Shown here in pieces: positions 1 through 10,099 of a stretch of 64,000 nucleotides of DNA. The translations under genes were made by a program, and so were the position numbers. This stretch comes from Botryosphaeria dothidea (lineage: Eukaryota; Ascomycota; Dothideomycetes; Botryosphaeriales; Botryosphaeriaceae). How positions within the stretch are numbered: the first letter of the stretch is position 1; each line of letters opens with the position of its first letter. The stretch covers positions 2,790,001 to 2,854,000 of the forward strand of contig WWBZ02000051.1 in assembly GCA_011503125.2 (NCBI GenBank), written 5' to 3'. Below the pieces are notes generated by a model. It did not search any database. It was not told where the DNA came from and was given only the letters and a program-made list of their open reading frames with translations.

Positions 1-2400
1 GCCTCCGTTGCACTTCATCTTCTGTTCAACAACAGCAGAGACGCACACGCAGATATACCACCTTCTTTTTCGGAAGCATCATCCAGTGCTGAACAAGTTG
101 CTCCAACCCCGTAGATGTGGTAGTTGCGCCGAACATTCGGATTATCGACTCTAGTGTTCCGGATGTTGACCTCGTGGATGCACACTGATCTTCCTCGCTT
201 CCGAGCAGCTCTTATAGGCTATATGGACGCCTACTCACTTCTATTGAGAGCTTGGGGGTGTTGGCGTCGAGGCTGACACTTGTTCCATCATGTGGATCGA
301 CCAGCACGCATTCGCTGTTTGTATCCGTCCATGAGATTGGTCAGGTTGTGCTGGAACTTTGAGAAGCTTATTGATGGGGTGCTCCTCAGCAAGTGGTACT
401 CGCCTGTGTGCTGACTTCTTTGTCAGCAGCTGAAGGTTGATTTTGAGCAAATCCATGCTGCAGAAATCGACGTTCAAAACCAAGACACCAGAGCAAGCCT
501 TCCGCAAAACCTCGCAAGGAGACGCCGAAAGCCTTGCCAACCTCACCGGCAGCCGTGATCGATGTATCATTCATTTTTGGGCAAATGAAGGGGCAGCGAC
601 CTCCGGCGTTGGGCCATATCTTCCACAGCCTGATACATTCCAACAGAATTCCCGCTATCCTTGTCCAGACTGTGTTGACTGATGATCACCCCTGCATTTA
701 ATTTCAAGAGCTTTGGTATCGTGACCAAGTCCGAATAGTCCCCAGCTCTATTAAGACACAGAGCGCCCCGACCAATTGAATTATCGTGTCATTATCAAGA
801 GGCCTGGATGGATGGTCCGATTGATCATCAGGAAAGGGGGGATTCGGGGCTGCAATTCCTTTCGGCGTCTTTGGGCTGTCGCCGATGACCCTGGTATTCC
901 TATATGTCTCAGATTGTCAGTCATGATCATGAGGATCGCAGCTGGTAGGGCAGACGATTTGGCAAAGGTTTTGTTTGAAGGGCTCGCATAGACGGAAACG
1001 GATGGATGGTGCCAGATTCATAAAGAACGATAATAAAACTCACTTACACGGTTCGTTATCCCACTCTCGATGGAGAATCCTGTCGATTCAGCTGAAACCC
1101 GGAGGAGTAGCGGCAGACAAGGTATTGAAGAGCAACGACCCTTGTTGACGAAAAGGGCTCAAGATTGGGTGACTGCGGCGGGATGTATGTTCTTCATGGC
1201 ATCTAGATATGCTCATGCTGCGGAAGATGTTTTACTGCAAGCCTTGGAGGCGAAGAGCTGTCGCTGCGAGATATAAATGGCTTGTAGCAAGGTGTTGTGG
1301 GATAAGGCCCTCGGATATACTAGACCGTGTCAGCAGGGGTCTTTCTCGAGCAATACTGGACACAATCGTGGATATTTTAGCTGTCGACTTACCCGAAAGA
1401 GGGTTTGCTCAACCAGTTGCCTTGAAGCCGTCGCAGCTTCAGCCCCTAAGCAGAGGCTCCAGCCTGATTTTTTCCGGTGGGCTGCAGAAAGCAAACTCCC
1501 GTGTGATCAGAAAAGAAGAACATAGCTTCCGTAATGAATAGAGCGAAGTGGCTGATGTGGTTGTGCTGTGGTTCCAATCGTGCGACGAGAAGGGCATGAG
1601 GAGATGAGAGCTGGCGCGTCCGCCACGTCTGCCTCGCGCGCGTTCAAGCCTTCCGGCGCAGCTCTTTTCATCCACTGCGCTTTCCTTCGTGAATTCGCGC
1701 CAGGCAATGCAAGCCGCCATCGCAGGCACAGATACCTCAGCCCCTAACTGCAAGCGCTGCCCAGCTTGCTCTTCGTTGTCCGCTCTAACCCTTCTCGACT
1801 CTCTTTTCCTCTGCCCGCCTATCAGCTCCATAGCCTCGGTCTAGCGCAGCGAGCCATCCCAGCCAAGAAGTAAGGTGCACGGTGCCAGTTGAGTCAGCGC
1901 CCCACAACAGCCGAGGGTACTCGCCCTGCGCATCCTGGCCTGCCGCAGCTCCATCCAACATCTTCTGACACCAAACGCAAGCCCTCTCTCGCTCTCCACC
2001 CACCTCGACGAATTTCCTTGCATGCGGATCTTAGCTGCCCGCCACTCACTGTAAGGGGCTCGCTCAGCGGTGTAAGCTCTTCGCCTCTGCCTCTTCCTCT
2101 TTGTTGACCGCGCTGACACCATCCGCACCAGATCTTCCTTCTGGACACATCTAGCACATCGCAACACTTCACTCCTCCATTCCTTCAAATCCACGACCTC
2201 ATAGATAACCCTTGCGCTGTCTACCATATATTAGCAGCCCTTCTCTCTTCCTGGATTGCCTCATCCGCGTCGCTATCGCAGAATCCTCACTACTGCATCA
2301 CTCGCTGCTTCGCCTGCTTCGGTTTTACAACCATCCTGGCTGCTGATCCATCTGCCATAACATGCAGACGCAAGATATCCCAGCGCTTCGTGCGTTCGGC
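1..2400. other. Gene-poor stretch, no supported gene
   Basis: I find no reading frame here with protein-like composition or a recognisable motif. Open frames on both strands overlap each other and are rich in Arg, Ser and Cys, as expected of chance frames. Pyrimidine-rich DNA around 1620-2300 resembles a fungal leader or promoter region, but no convincing coding start follows it. Confidence 0.4.
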
Positions 2401-2916
2401 ACACGCGCCACTACGTAACTGCATAGACTTCCGATGAAGCGAACTCATCAGCATAGAGTCGATCCACTACAACGACCCTTGCGTGCCCTCTGGTTGGACT
2501 TTACCAAACATGGCGACTTGAGACTGTTTTCGTTGGCCTCACCAGGCGCTGTGGAGTTTCTGTCACTCGCCCACCTGGCACAAGCCACTGGACCGATGTG
2601 GCTACGGACAGTCTCGATGGACCAGCTGCCGAGTAGTTGGCTGTCTTCCTCGATACGACTTCAATTAATATAGCAACGGCACCAGCACATCCTCGGAAAC
2701 GAGTCGGCCAAGGCTGCCAACAACGTTGTTGTTGTTTCCGTGTGGTCTCGCATCCGACGCCCGTGCCCAAGTTTCCTGTCCCAGCATCAACGCCCAGTGG
2801 TATATCTTATCGACCCTATCACAGGAAAAACTGATCCACGCTCCTCAGGAATACCGGAAGGTCCGCTGCCCTATCCCGACGAGGACCGCCTTCCGCAGGT
2901 TTCTGGACGGTACTTT

Positions 2917-3222
2917 GTATAAGTGAGCGTTGATAGACCTGGTCCTCGGGCCGGGCACTTGCATGTCTTTTTTTCCGGGACATCCCCACTTTCGTTGACA
3001 CAACCTCACTAGGTTGTACGCAATGACTTCACTCAACCTCCTTGTTGCCCTTTGGGTCTCCTTCCACTCTTTGCTGAGGGCATGTGGAAGATGCCGTGTG
3101 CGGGCACTCTTGTCCGCGAGCGTATCGACCCTGGCATCAAAGTGGTATAAGTGGGCGTTGATGGACCCGACCTTCTAGCCGGGCACCCTCGTCCGGAAAC
3201 ACATCGGCCTGGCCATCGAAAG
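2917..3222 (+). repeat. Degenerate direct repeats with transition bias
   Basis: A 42-base segment at 2917-2958, starting GTATAAGTGAGCG, recurs at 3145-3186 as GTATAAGTGGGCG, with 34 of 42 positions identical. Seven of the eight differences are C/T or G/A transitions. A second related segment, beginning GGGCAC, occurs at 2953, 3102 and 3181; the last two copies stay similar for about 40 bases. The unit spacing is near 80 bases between the last two copies. The transition bias is what repeat-induced point mutation would leave, but the sample is small. Confidence 0.5.
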
Positions 3223-3309
3223 AGATATTTTATATTAGTTACTGGTTTGGGACTCAGCGAGCCCTGGGCCGTCTCGGGCCACGTTCACCGTGTCGTTGGT
3301 AGCTCTGCT

Positions 3310-3690
3310 ATCAACTTCACTATGAACGATCCCAGCGCAACTTTACTTCGATTACGTCGGCCACGAAGGTCACCCTGGGTTCCAACTCATCCTAGGTGGT
3401 ATTATGGAAATCACCTACAACGTCGTCAGCCAGACAGTCGGAGGCGAGCATGGCCTCTCGCATCACTGGGTTGCTGGCTGGTGGGTGTCGATTTTTGGGG
3501 GGTCCATGAGCTCGCCCAGCACTGTGGGTTGGCTCTGGGGAGGAATTCATGGAGACGACGTTTGTGCGGCTGAGAGAGGGACTTGTTCCCAAAGAGAGGC
3601 AGGAGGCCGAGCGCAAAGCCTTCATCAGCGTGGAACCTTGCGGTGGATTGCGGAGAAATCCAAAGCGCAAGGCGGTCTCTTGTTTTAAAA
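3310..3690 (+). other. Possible coding relic, unidentified
   Basis: A plus-strand frame from about 3331 to 3688 has protein-like composition, with Tyr, Trp, Gly and His clusters (for example FDYVGHEGHPGFQLILGG and VAGWWVSIFGGS). An in-frame stop lies just upstream and no intron or start codon is evident. It sits beside the degenerate repeats at 2.9-3.2 kb, so a decayed gene or element is plausible. I cannot assign a family. Confidence 0.2.
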
Positions 3691-3699
3691 TCAATTGAA

Positions 3700-5280
3700 A
3701 TGAACCGTTTGATAAAGAGGGAATTGCAATCCGTGTTTTCTATCTTTCTTTTGCACTACTTTTTCCTTCTCTCAGATAGTGCTTTGAAATATTCAGCGTC
3801 CAACCACGTCTTACTTCGAAGATTTTCGTGCTGCCACTTGCATCGTGGTCGTTAATTTGGTAGACAAAGTATAAAGTTAAGCCACAGGACCATTCCATTC
3901 CACAATTTCAACAAAACAATCTATCTGGGCCCCTATCCGCTACGTCCGTATCGCTGTGTAATAGACCTTCCTGTCAACCCATCGCCCTTTGTTATATTCG
4001 ATGCGCAATATTTCCATCACTTGTTCAACATGGGTATGGAGTCCTAATCCGGGTCTTGCGGTGGTTATTCAAGCAGGGATAGTCACTTTTGATGGTCGCA
4101 GCAGGGCGGAACAGACGAAGGAGACGATCAACATCGGCGTGCAGCGCCGGTCACTGGCATGCGAAGGTGGGACCGTTTCAAGAAAAGGCAGGAATTTTGT
4201 TCGGTCTAGAGAGACAATGTTCGATGCTTGCGAAGGGTTGGAGAAGAATCAGTCACGGTGTGGCCGGAGAGTGGCTTGCGACCAAGCGATGCGCCGTAGA
4301 GCGCCGTTCGGGTTGGGCAATTATGGGCATTTGCGTCGAGGGATAGTTGCGCTTCTGGCGGGACATTCTTGCCAGCAGGGGCGATGCGACAGACGATCGC
4401 TCGGGAGCAGCGTCGGGGCGTGACGACAATGATGGTGCGAGACGCAATCAAACAACATGCGCTGTCTCGTCGTGCCACGCAAGTGAAGGGACACAGCAGC
4501 GATGACGGGCTTTCCAGTCAGTTTGGCTGATCTTGAACACCGAGAGTTAAGCCACGATGGGAGGAAGAAGCACGATAGGAACTATATTGAATTGCCAATG
4601 CTAGGAATGTATCCTTGATTTTTACCGCAATCCGATGGCAGCGGAAGGCGGCGTTCTGAAGGACTTTTTTGATTTTTGCGATATCCAAAGTCCGGTCACA
4701 CTCAAAGAGCGAGACTCGGTTGGATAGGACTACCGGGGCTCCACGGAAGAAAGAAGACCGGCGTTGTCCGTACGCTTCTAAGAATTCTGTCCTTAGGTGG
4801 AACAGATATTAGGCCATTCCGGACAGCGGCAAGAACAAAATACTACATTTGACCATGTTGAACAGACATGAGGAGCTGAAGAGAAAAGACGTTGGCGGAG
4901 GGGGGGAGGGGGGTTTTTATAGCAGCTCAACCAAGCGAGCCGACGCTAACCCTGTATGATGCTCTGCACGTAGAACTAGTACCTGTGGGGGAAGGCGCAA
5001 GATACTCTTCGAAGCAAATTGGTGCTGCTCATGGCTGTGCAAGCGCACGGAATCCATCAATCTGTCAAGGCACAAGGGGTCCTTCCAAACAGATGAGCAG
5101 AACCTTAGCTATTGTTTTTCAGCGGCCTTGATCCATCAACGCCAACCAGAGAGTTTGTTTTGCAACAGCCACCAATGCCACTTCCGTCGAAACGCGTCTG
5201 TCCCTGGGAAATCTCCTACCATCCTCGCCGCGCTCTCATCCCGCACTCTCAACATCCTCAACACCTCCAAAAGCCTCTCT
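3700..5280. other. Gene-poor stretch, nothing supported
   Basis: No frame here shows convincing coding character. A purine-rich G tract lies near 4893-4916. Confidence 0.4.
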
Positions 5281-5285
5281 CCAAA

Positions 5286-5706
5286 CTAATCCAGCAGCCC
5301 GTCCCCTTCTGCCTCCTCTCCATAAGCCGTCCGAACAAACCCCTTCCCCGTCGCGGGCCGGACCGCAGTCATCTCTTCCGCCAGAAACCATCCCACAACA
5401 AGCACCCACAGCAGCGCCTCTGCCTCTGTCTTTCCGCTTTTCGTCCACGCCGCAATAACGTCTCTTTCACCCTTCTCCTCCAACGCTGCCTGAAGCCGCT
5501 CAGGGAGCAATACATTCATCTGTGTACCATCTGGCAGATGGCTCAGCACGATCCAAGAGGTGGGCATGTACGGCATGCAGCATCACTACGTCCGTCCACC
5601 GACCTTCGTATGCACCTGTATTGAGCCTCGCAAGTTCCACTAGCACCGTGTGCGCGGCATCGTCCCGGGCGGATGCGATTGTTTCCTCGGCGGCGGCGTC
5701 TGACAA
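5286..5706 (-). pseudogene. Frame-broken coding relic, unidentified
   Basis: Two overlapping minus-strand frames look coding but are out of register. The upstream one (5706 down to about 5570) reads acidic, Ala-rich sequence with SDAAAEETIASARDD. The downstream one (5576 to 5286) contains NVLLPERLQAALEEKGERD followed by VLVVGWFLAEEMTAVRPA. They differ by one base in phase. I found no GT..AG pair of usable length that joins them in frame. A pseudogene, a sequencing indel or an unusual intron are all possible. No family recognised. Confidence 0.3.
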
Positions 5707-5889
5707 GAAGATGGATTACCAGGGAGCCGTCATGAACATACTGAAGAGGTTCGGGGAATGTTAAAAGGGATTTTAGGGGTGCTCTAAGCTCAAGGATATG
5801 GAAGAGGCCTCGGGCGAAGGCTGCAGATAGGTGGGCACGTATTCCAAGTCTCCCTTTCCGGCTCTTTTGGTTTTGGCACATCGTTTCTC

Positions 5890-6466
5890 ACTGGTTTTGC
5901 GGTCGATTGTAACAACACTGCTAGAATTGGCTGAAAACACTTTCTGCTAGCGACGATAGCTCGGACACCTGTTGATTCTTATAATATTTTGGGATGTGGC
6001 GTATATCCAACGCAGGGCACGCATGCACACAGAACAACGACTTAATAGATGTTGGCTGCTTGCCTGCAGCTACGCTTACCTTACTATGCTGTGCCACAGC
6101 GATCCATTCCGTATATAGAAGCAGAAGTGCCACGATTGGAAAAGATTCCGGAGACAGCTTCAGCTTCGGTTAAATTGCTGCTGAGCCTGTAAGAATAAGC
6201 ACCTTGTCTAAGAGCCTGTTTGATGCGGGGAAGAAGCGCAGATGTTGACAAGCTTGAGGATCGGCGATCAGTTGAAACCTTTGCAATGGAGTGTCACAGT
6301 GATGATTAAAGCGCTATGGTCAACAACTCATCGAGATACTGGTAATTCTGAATTTGACGATTCATGAACAGGAGCATGCAGTACGCAATCTAATCTATCA
6401 GCTCTCTAAATGCGACAAATGCGTCTATATGGTTCTGCCATCACGACTCACACCAACCTCTACTAA
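5890..6466. other. Intergenic stretch
   Basis: No gene supported. The right end is the 3' flank of the esterase on the minus strand. Confidence 0.4.
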
Positions 6467-7542
6467 TCAGCTTAGTCTCTTCAGGCCCTCGACCATGAAA
6501 GTGATAGTGTCTCTCCCTTGCTGAAGCACACCATCCATGGCCAAGAAAGGATGCGGCATTCCCTTCATGATGTGCAACTCCGCCTCTACACCAGCCTTCT
6601 TTAATTTCTCTGCGAACTGGATACCTTCATCCCTGAGAACATCAAGCTCGCCCACGGTGACAATGGCCGGAGGCAGTTTGCTCCAATCACCCTTCCACAG
6701 GAGAGGAGAAGACTCTGGATGTGCCCAGTCCTCCTTGTTCGGCAGATAGTGGTACCTGTACCAAAGCATCTTTGCTGCAGGCAGCGCAGGCGTGAACTCG
6801 AGCTCCTTCCATGACACACTGTTGGTCGTGTCGGTCGTATTGTCTGTGACAGGAACGCAGAGGAATTGTGCAAGCAGCGGCGGCGATCCACCTCTTGCAA
6901 GCGCCTTCTGAGCCACGATAGCAGCCAAGTTTCCACCAGCAGAGGAACCGGCGACGACTTGCTTTTTGAGGTTGAGATTCAGCAACTCTTTACCCTCCTT
7001 TTGCAACCACAATAGTGTCTCCCAGCTGTCGTAGACCGCCGCAGGGTATGGATGTTCGGGGCCAAGCCTATACCATCGTCAGCTCCAGCTTCAGCAATTT
7101 CTCAGGCAACATACCTGTAATCCGGGCTCACAACGACCCAGCGTGCCCTGTTGCAGAGATTTGCCGAAACAGTATTCTCGGTATCGATATTGCCCAGCAC
7201 CCATCCTCCACCGTGATACCACACGGCAACGGGCCATCCCTCAGGGGGGGCTTCCCCATCAGGTGTGAAGCATCGTACGTTGACCTCCAGGCCCTCAGTC
7301 TCCTGTCGCTTTATACTGTAGTCCTGGATCTTGCCGACTGGAGGAGGAACGCCGCCGCCGGGGATGAGCACTCCTGAGGTGCGCGAGGCGGCAACGGGCT
7401 GTAGGTGGACCTGTTGCTTGTCGAAGATGTGTGCATTGTAGAAGTCGCGGTAGACAGGGTCAAGACGAGGCTCAATGTCCGGGTTGAGCGCGTACGGGGG
7501 TTGGGTCTTCGTCGGATCCCACTGAATGGTAGTTCCTGGCAT
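6467..7542 (-). CDS. Alpha/beta-hydrolase, HSL-type esterase/lipase
   Basis: Predicted carboxylic-ester hydrolase of the hormone-sensitive-lipase group (alpha/beta-hydrolase fold 3). Two exons, 7542-7115 and 7067-6467, with a 47-nt GT..AG intron splitting an Arg codon, give 342 residues, which is normal for the family. The oxyanion-hole motif HGGGW is at residues 110-114, and the nucleophile elbow GSSAG has Ser at about 185. A downstream Asp (ELDVLRDEG) and His (MPHPF) complete the catalytic triad. There is no signal peptide, so it is probably cytosolic. The start is the first ATG of the frame and gives a sensible N-terminus. The gene is divergent from the RidA gene across about 750 bases. 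Family members act on short acyl esters or arylacetamides; the substrate cannot be read from sequence. Confidence 0.87.
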
Positions 7543-8291
7543 GGTGAGCTTTTTTCTGCGTGTTTTTTCGGCGTGAAAAGAGGGAATTGGCGTTGCAGAC
7601 TCACCAGAGCATGGCCGACGGTATGGTCGGTCTTTCTATGCAGGATTCGGGTTACGTTCCGTGGACTAGTCGAGGTCAGTCGACCAGCAGAGCGTGTGTG
7701 ATGCGTCAGCCACGATATAGCGTCGTGTCGTGTCGTGTCGTGTCCGCCCCGCCGCCCCGACGCCCCGACGACCGGCGCAAGGGCGCATGCTGGCGGGGCT
7801 CAAGCTCACCCCGCGACGCGTGGGGGTCTCGTGGGGGCGCAGCTGTGCGGATGGGGGAGGCGTGGGATTAAAGTGTTGGCCTGTATGCGCTGCGAAAGCA
7901 AGTTGGAAGATGGGCCAGGAAATAACCCACAGCAAGTCGCAGCGCACTGATGGCTTGCTGGTCGGCAGGCGTCGCAAATCGCCCGAGCAGTCCCACGGTC
8001 CCTGGCGGATCGACGCCGCAATCGGGAAAGTCTGTGATACGGCCAACGGCTCAATTCCAACGTCGCCGATTGCGCTGCATCTCCCCTCGCTCGCCGCAGC
8101 TAATCCCGCGTATCGTGTGTGTTTCCGGCCCGACGTAGGGCGCGGTGAGCGAAGCCCCGCCGCGGGGTTGGAGGGGTACTTCAGGGTTTCTTACTCTTCT
8201 CCCTCTTCCTCCTCTTTCGCCATCCTCATCCGTTCTTGTCTGCTTACCCGCCCATCCATTGCCGCATTCCAGATCACCCTATTCAGCCAAA
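7543..8291. promoter_or_regulatory. Divergent intergenic region, esterase/RidA
   Basis: This is the shared 5' flank of two divergent genes. It contains a short pentanucleotide tract of the unit CGTGT (about 7724-7744), a GC-rich run after it, a 13-base palindrome CCCCGCCGCGGGG at 8155-8167, and a CT-rich leader from about 8188 to the RidA start. No clear TATA box is visible on either side. Promoter function is inferred from position only. Confidence 0.4.
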
Positions 8292-8921
8292 ATGCCCAAC
8301 AAGGTCGCTACCCTCACCGACAAGGCTCCCAAGCCTCTTCCCGGCATCTACTCCCAGGCCATTGTTGCCAATGGCATGGTCTTCTGCTCCGGCGCTGTCG
8401 CCATGGACGCTGAGACCGGCAAGCTCGTTGACGGCGACGTCAAGGCGCACACTGTATGTATTGTCCATTTCGTTCCAGGCTCCAGCCGTTGGTAGTATTC
8501 GGGGCCAAGGCAAGCAGTCTCCGGAAGACGCTGCGATGCCTCGGCAAGGATTCCTTTCATAGTATTGTCATTGCGCAGGCTTGGAAGAGCTCAGGGGAAT
8601 CTTCGATCGTGTAGAAACATGCGCTTATGTTCTACAGCACCAATGCATCAAGAACTTGACGGCCATTCTTGAGGCCTCTGGCACCACCATCGACAATGTC
8701 GTCAAGGTCAACGTCTTCCTCTCCAACATGGATGACTTTGCCGCCATGAACGAGGTCTACATGACCTACTGGGGCGATGTTAAGCCCTGCAGGACGTAAG
8801 TAATTCATTCACCTGATTGATCCGAAAGCCAGTTGCTTACTTTTCTTTCAGATGCGTTGCCGTCAAGACGCTGCCCCTCAACACCGACGTTGAGATCGAG
8901 TGCGTTGCTGTGCTGCCGTAG
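8292..8921 (+). CDS. RidA/YjgF/HMF1-family imine deaminase
   Basis: RidA proteins hydrolyse reactive enamine/imine intermediates made by PLP enzymes, such as 2-aminoacrylate, protecting branched-chain amino-acid metabolism and mitochondria. Three exons (8292-8453, 8638-8795, 8852-8921) sum to 390 nt, or 129 residues, the usual length of this small trimeric protein. Diagnostic segments are the N-terminal PGIYSQAIVANGMVFCSG, the central KNLTAILEASG and VVKVNVFLSNMDDF, and the C-terminal Arg of KPCRTCVAVKTLP, equivalent to the substrate-binding Arg of the family. All splice sites are GT..AG; the first intron is long at 184 nt. No targeting peptide is obvious, so the product may be the cytosolic paralogue. 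It is divergent from the esterase. Confidence 0.92.
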
Positions 8922-9601
8922 GTAGATAGCTCTTTCCCCTGAAATCAAAAAAGAAATTTGTGTGCCAACATTCTTTGCAGTTCCTCATCTTCTCCGAAAC
9001 TATGAAATCTGTTCACGAGGTCCAGGCGGTATAAAAGTTCAATTCCATGCATATAGTCTTAATCGATTCATTTGATCATAGCAGGTCTGTCTCAGTGAGG
9101 CCTCTCCTTTGATGCCTGATCCTTCAATATAGATGATAGCCATCTGCAACCTAAGAAACCACTCCTCGCTATGTAGACAGCAGCCACAAAGCAGAATATG
9201 GGCTCAAGGGCAAAAGGCAAGAAATAGAGCTGCAGAAGACCCAACCCGGCCTTCCGCCCAACCCCTTTTGTCAACATCCTCCTCAGCCTCCTTTCCTCCC
9301 ATTCTCCTGGCCCTGCCTACCATTTCCCCCCGTCTCTGATTTGTCCATTTGTCCTCTGCGCTTCTTTCCAACACATGGACCAATTCCAGAGACGGAAAGA
9401 GCGACGGGAGCACCAGTGGCGGCGGGCTGAGCAGTGCCCGATTCTCCGCTGTCCAACGAAGTCAGCTCCCAGCACAATACCCCTCTTTGCTGTTTCCTCG
9501 AGCTTGTGCTCCAGGAACGGGCAGTGCCTCCAGCCGTTCTCTGAATAGTTGAAGCAGGGACATCCACACTCCGCTGGCTCAGGCACAGTGCTTCCAGTGC
9601 T

Positions 9602-10010
9602 TCTCGCCTTCTCCAGCGCGTTGCTAACCACCCCCTTGATAGCGGCGCCCGCGGAGTGCGGGAGCTCCGCATTGAATCCAGTCACCAAGCTATCCTTTAC
9701 CCGCACATGTACGTTTCTTCGCGCTCCTGCTGGCGGATGGGGTCGATCTCCTCTTGGGACAATGTGACGAAGGATATTTGGCGGGAACGTCATGGCTCCG
9801 GACGCTCTTGTTCCTCTTCATCGTCGAGGGTGTCGCTGACGGCGGAGATGGAGGAGCGGTGGCTAATACGCCTCTCCTCATATCTAGCAGGGACGAGGGT
9901 GTAGCCAGAGCTGTGCTTCCCGTCTCTTGCCTTCTCAAGCACGTTGCTGGCCATTCCTTGGTAGCAGTACCCCTGATGGTGGGCTGAGTGCCAATGGCAG
10001 ACTCCATAAG
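9602..10010 (-). pseudogene. Degenerate two-repeat gene, CON-6-like spacing
   Basis: On the minus strand two segments encode closely related peptides, SNVLEKAR (9948-9925) and SNALEKAR (9625-9602); their 24 bases differ at only three positions. Upstream of each is a Gly/Ala/Ser-rich stretch with Lys seven residues before the Leu-Glu. That spacing (G..A.L...K.......LE) resembles the repeat of fungal conidiation protein 6. The first repeat appears to lose frame by one base near 9955, and the frame ends shortly after a patch of acidic residues. No complete intact frame links the two copies. It may be a decayed gene, a gene with unrecognised introns, or an indel error; the family assignment is tentative. 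Confidence 0.3.
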
Positions 10011-10099
10011 CTCACCGGCGCCGTGGCTTCATTCTTTGTTCTGATCACGGTTGTGCTGTGGGCGACCGAGCCCGCAGGCGGCATGTGCAGTGGGACTGA

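Noticed and set aside
5112..5624. 170-codon plus-strand frame rich in Pro, His, Arg and Leu
   Set aside because: Antisense to the more protein-like minus-strand relic and compositionally random.
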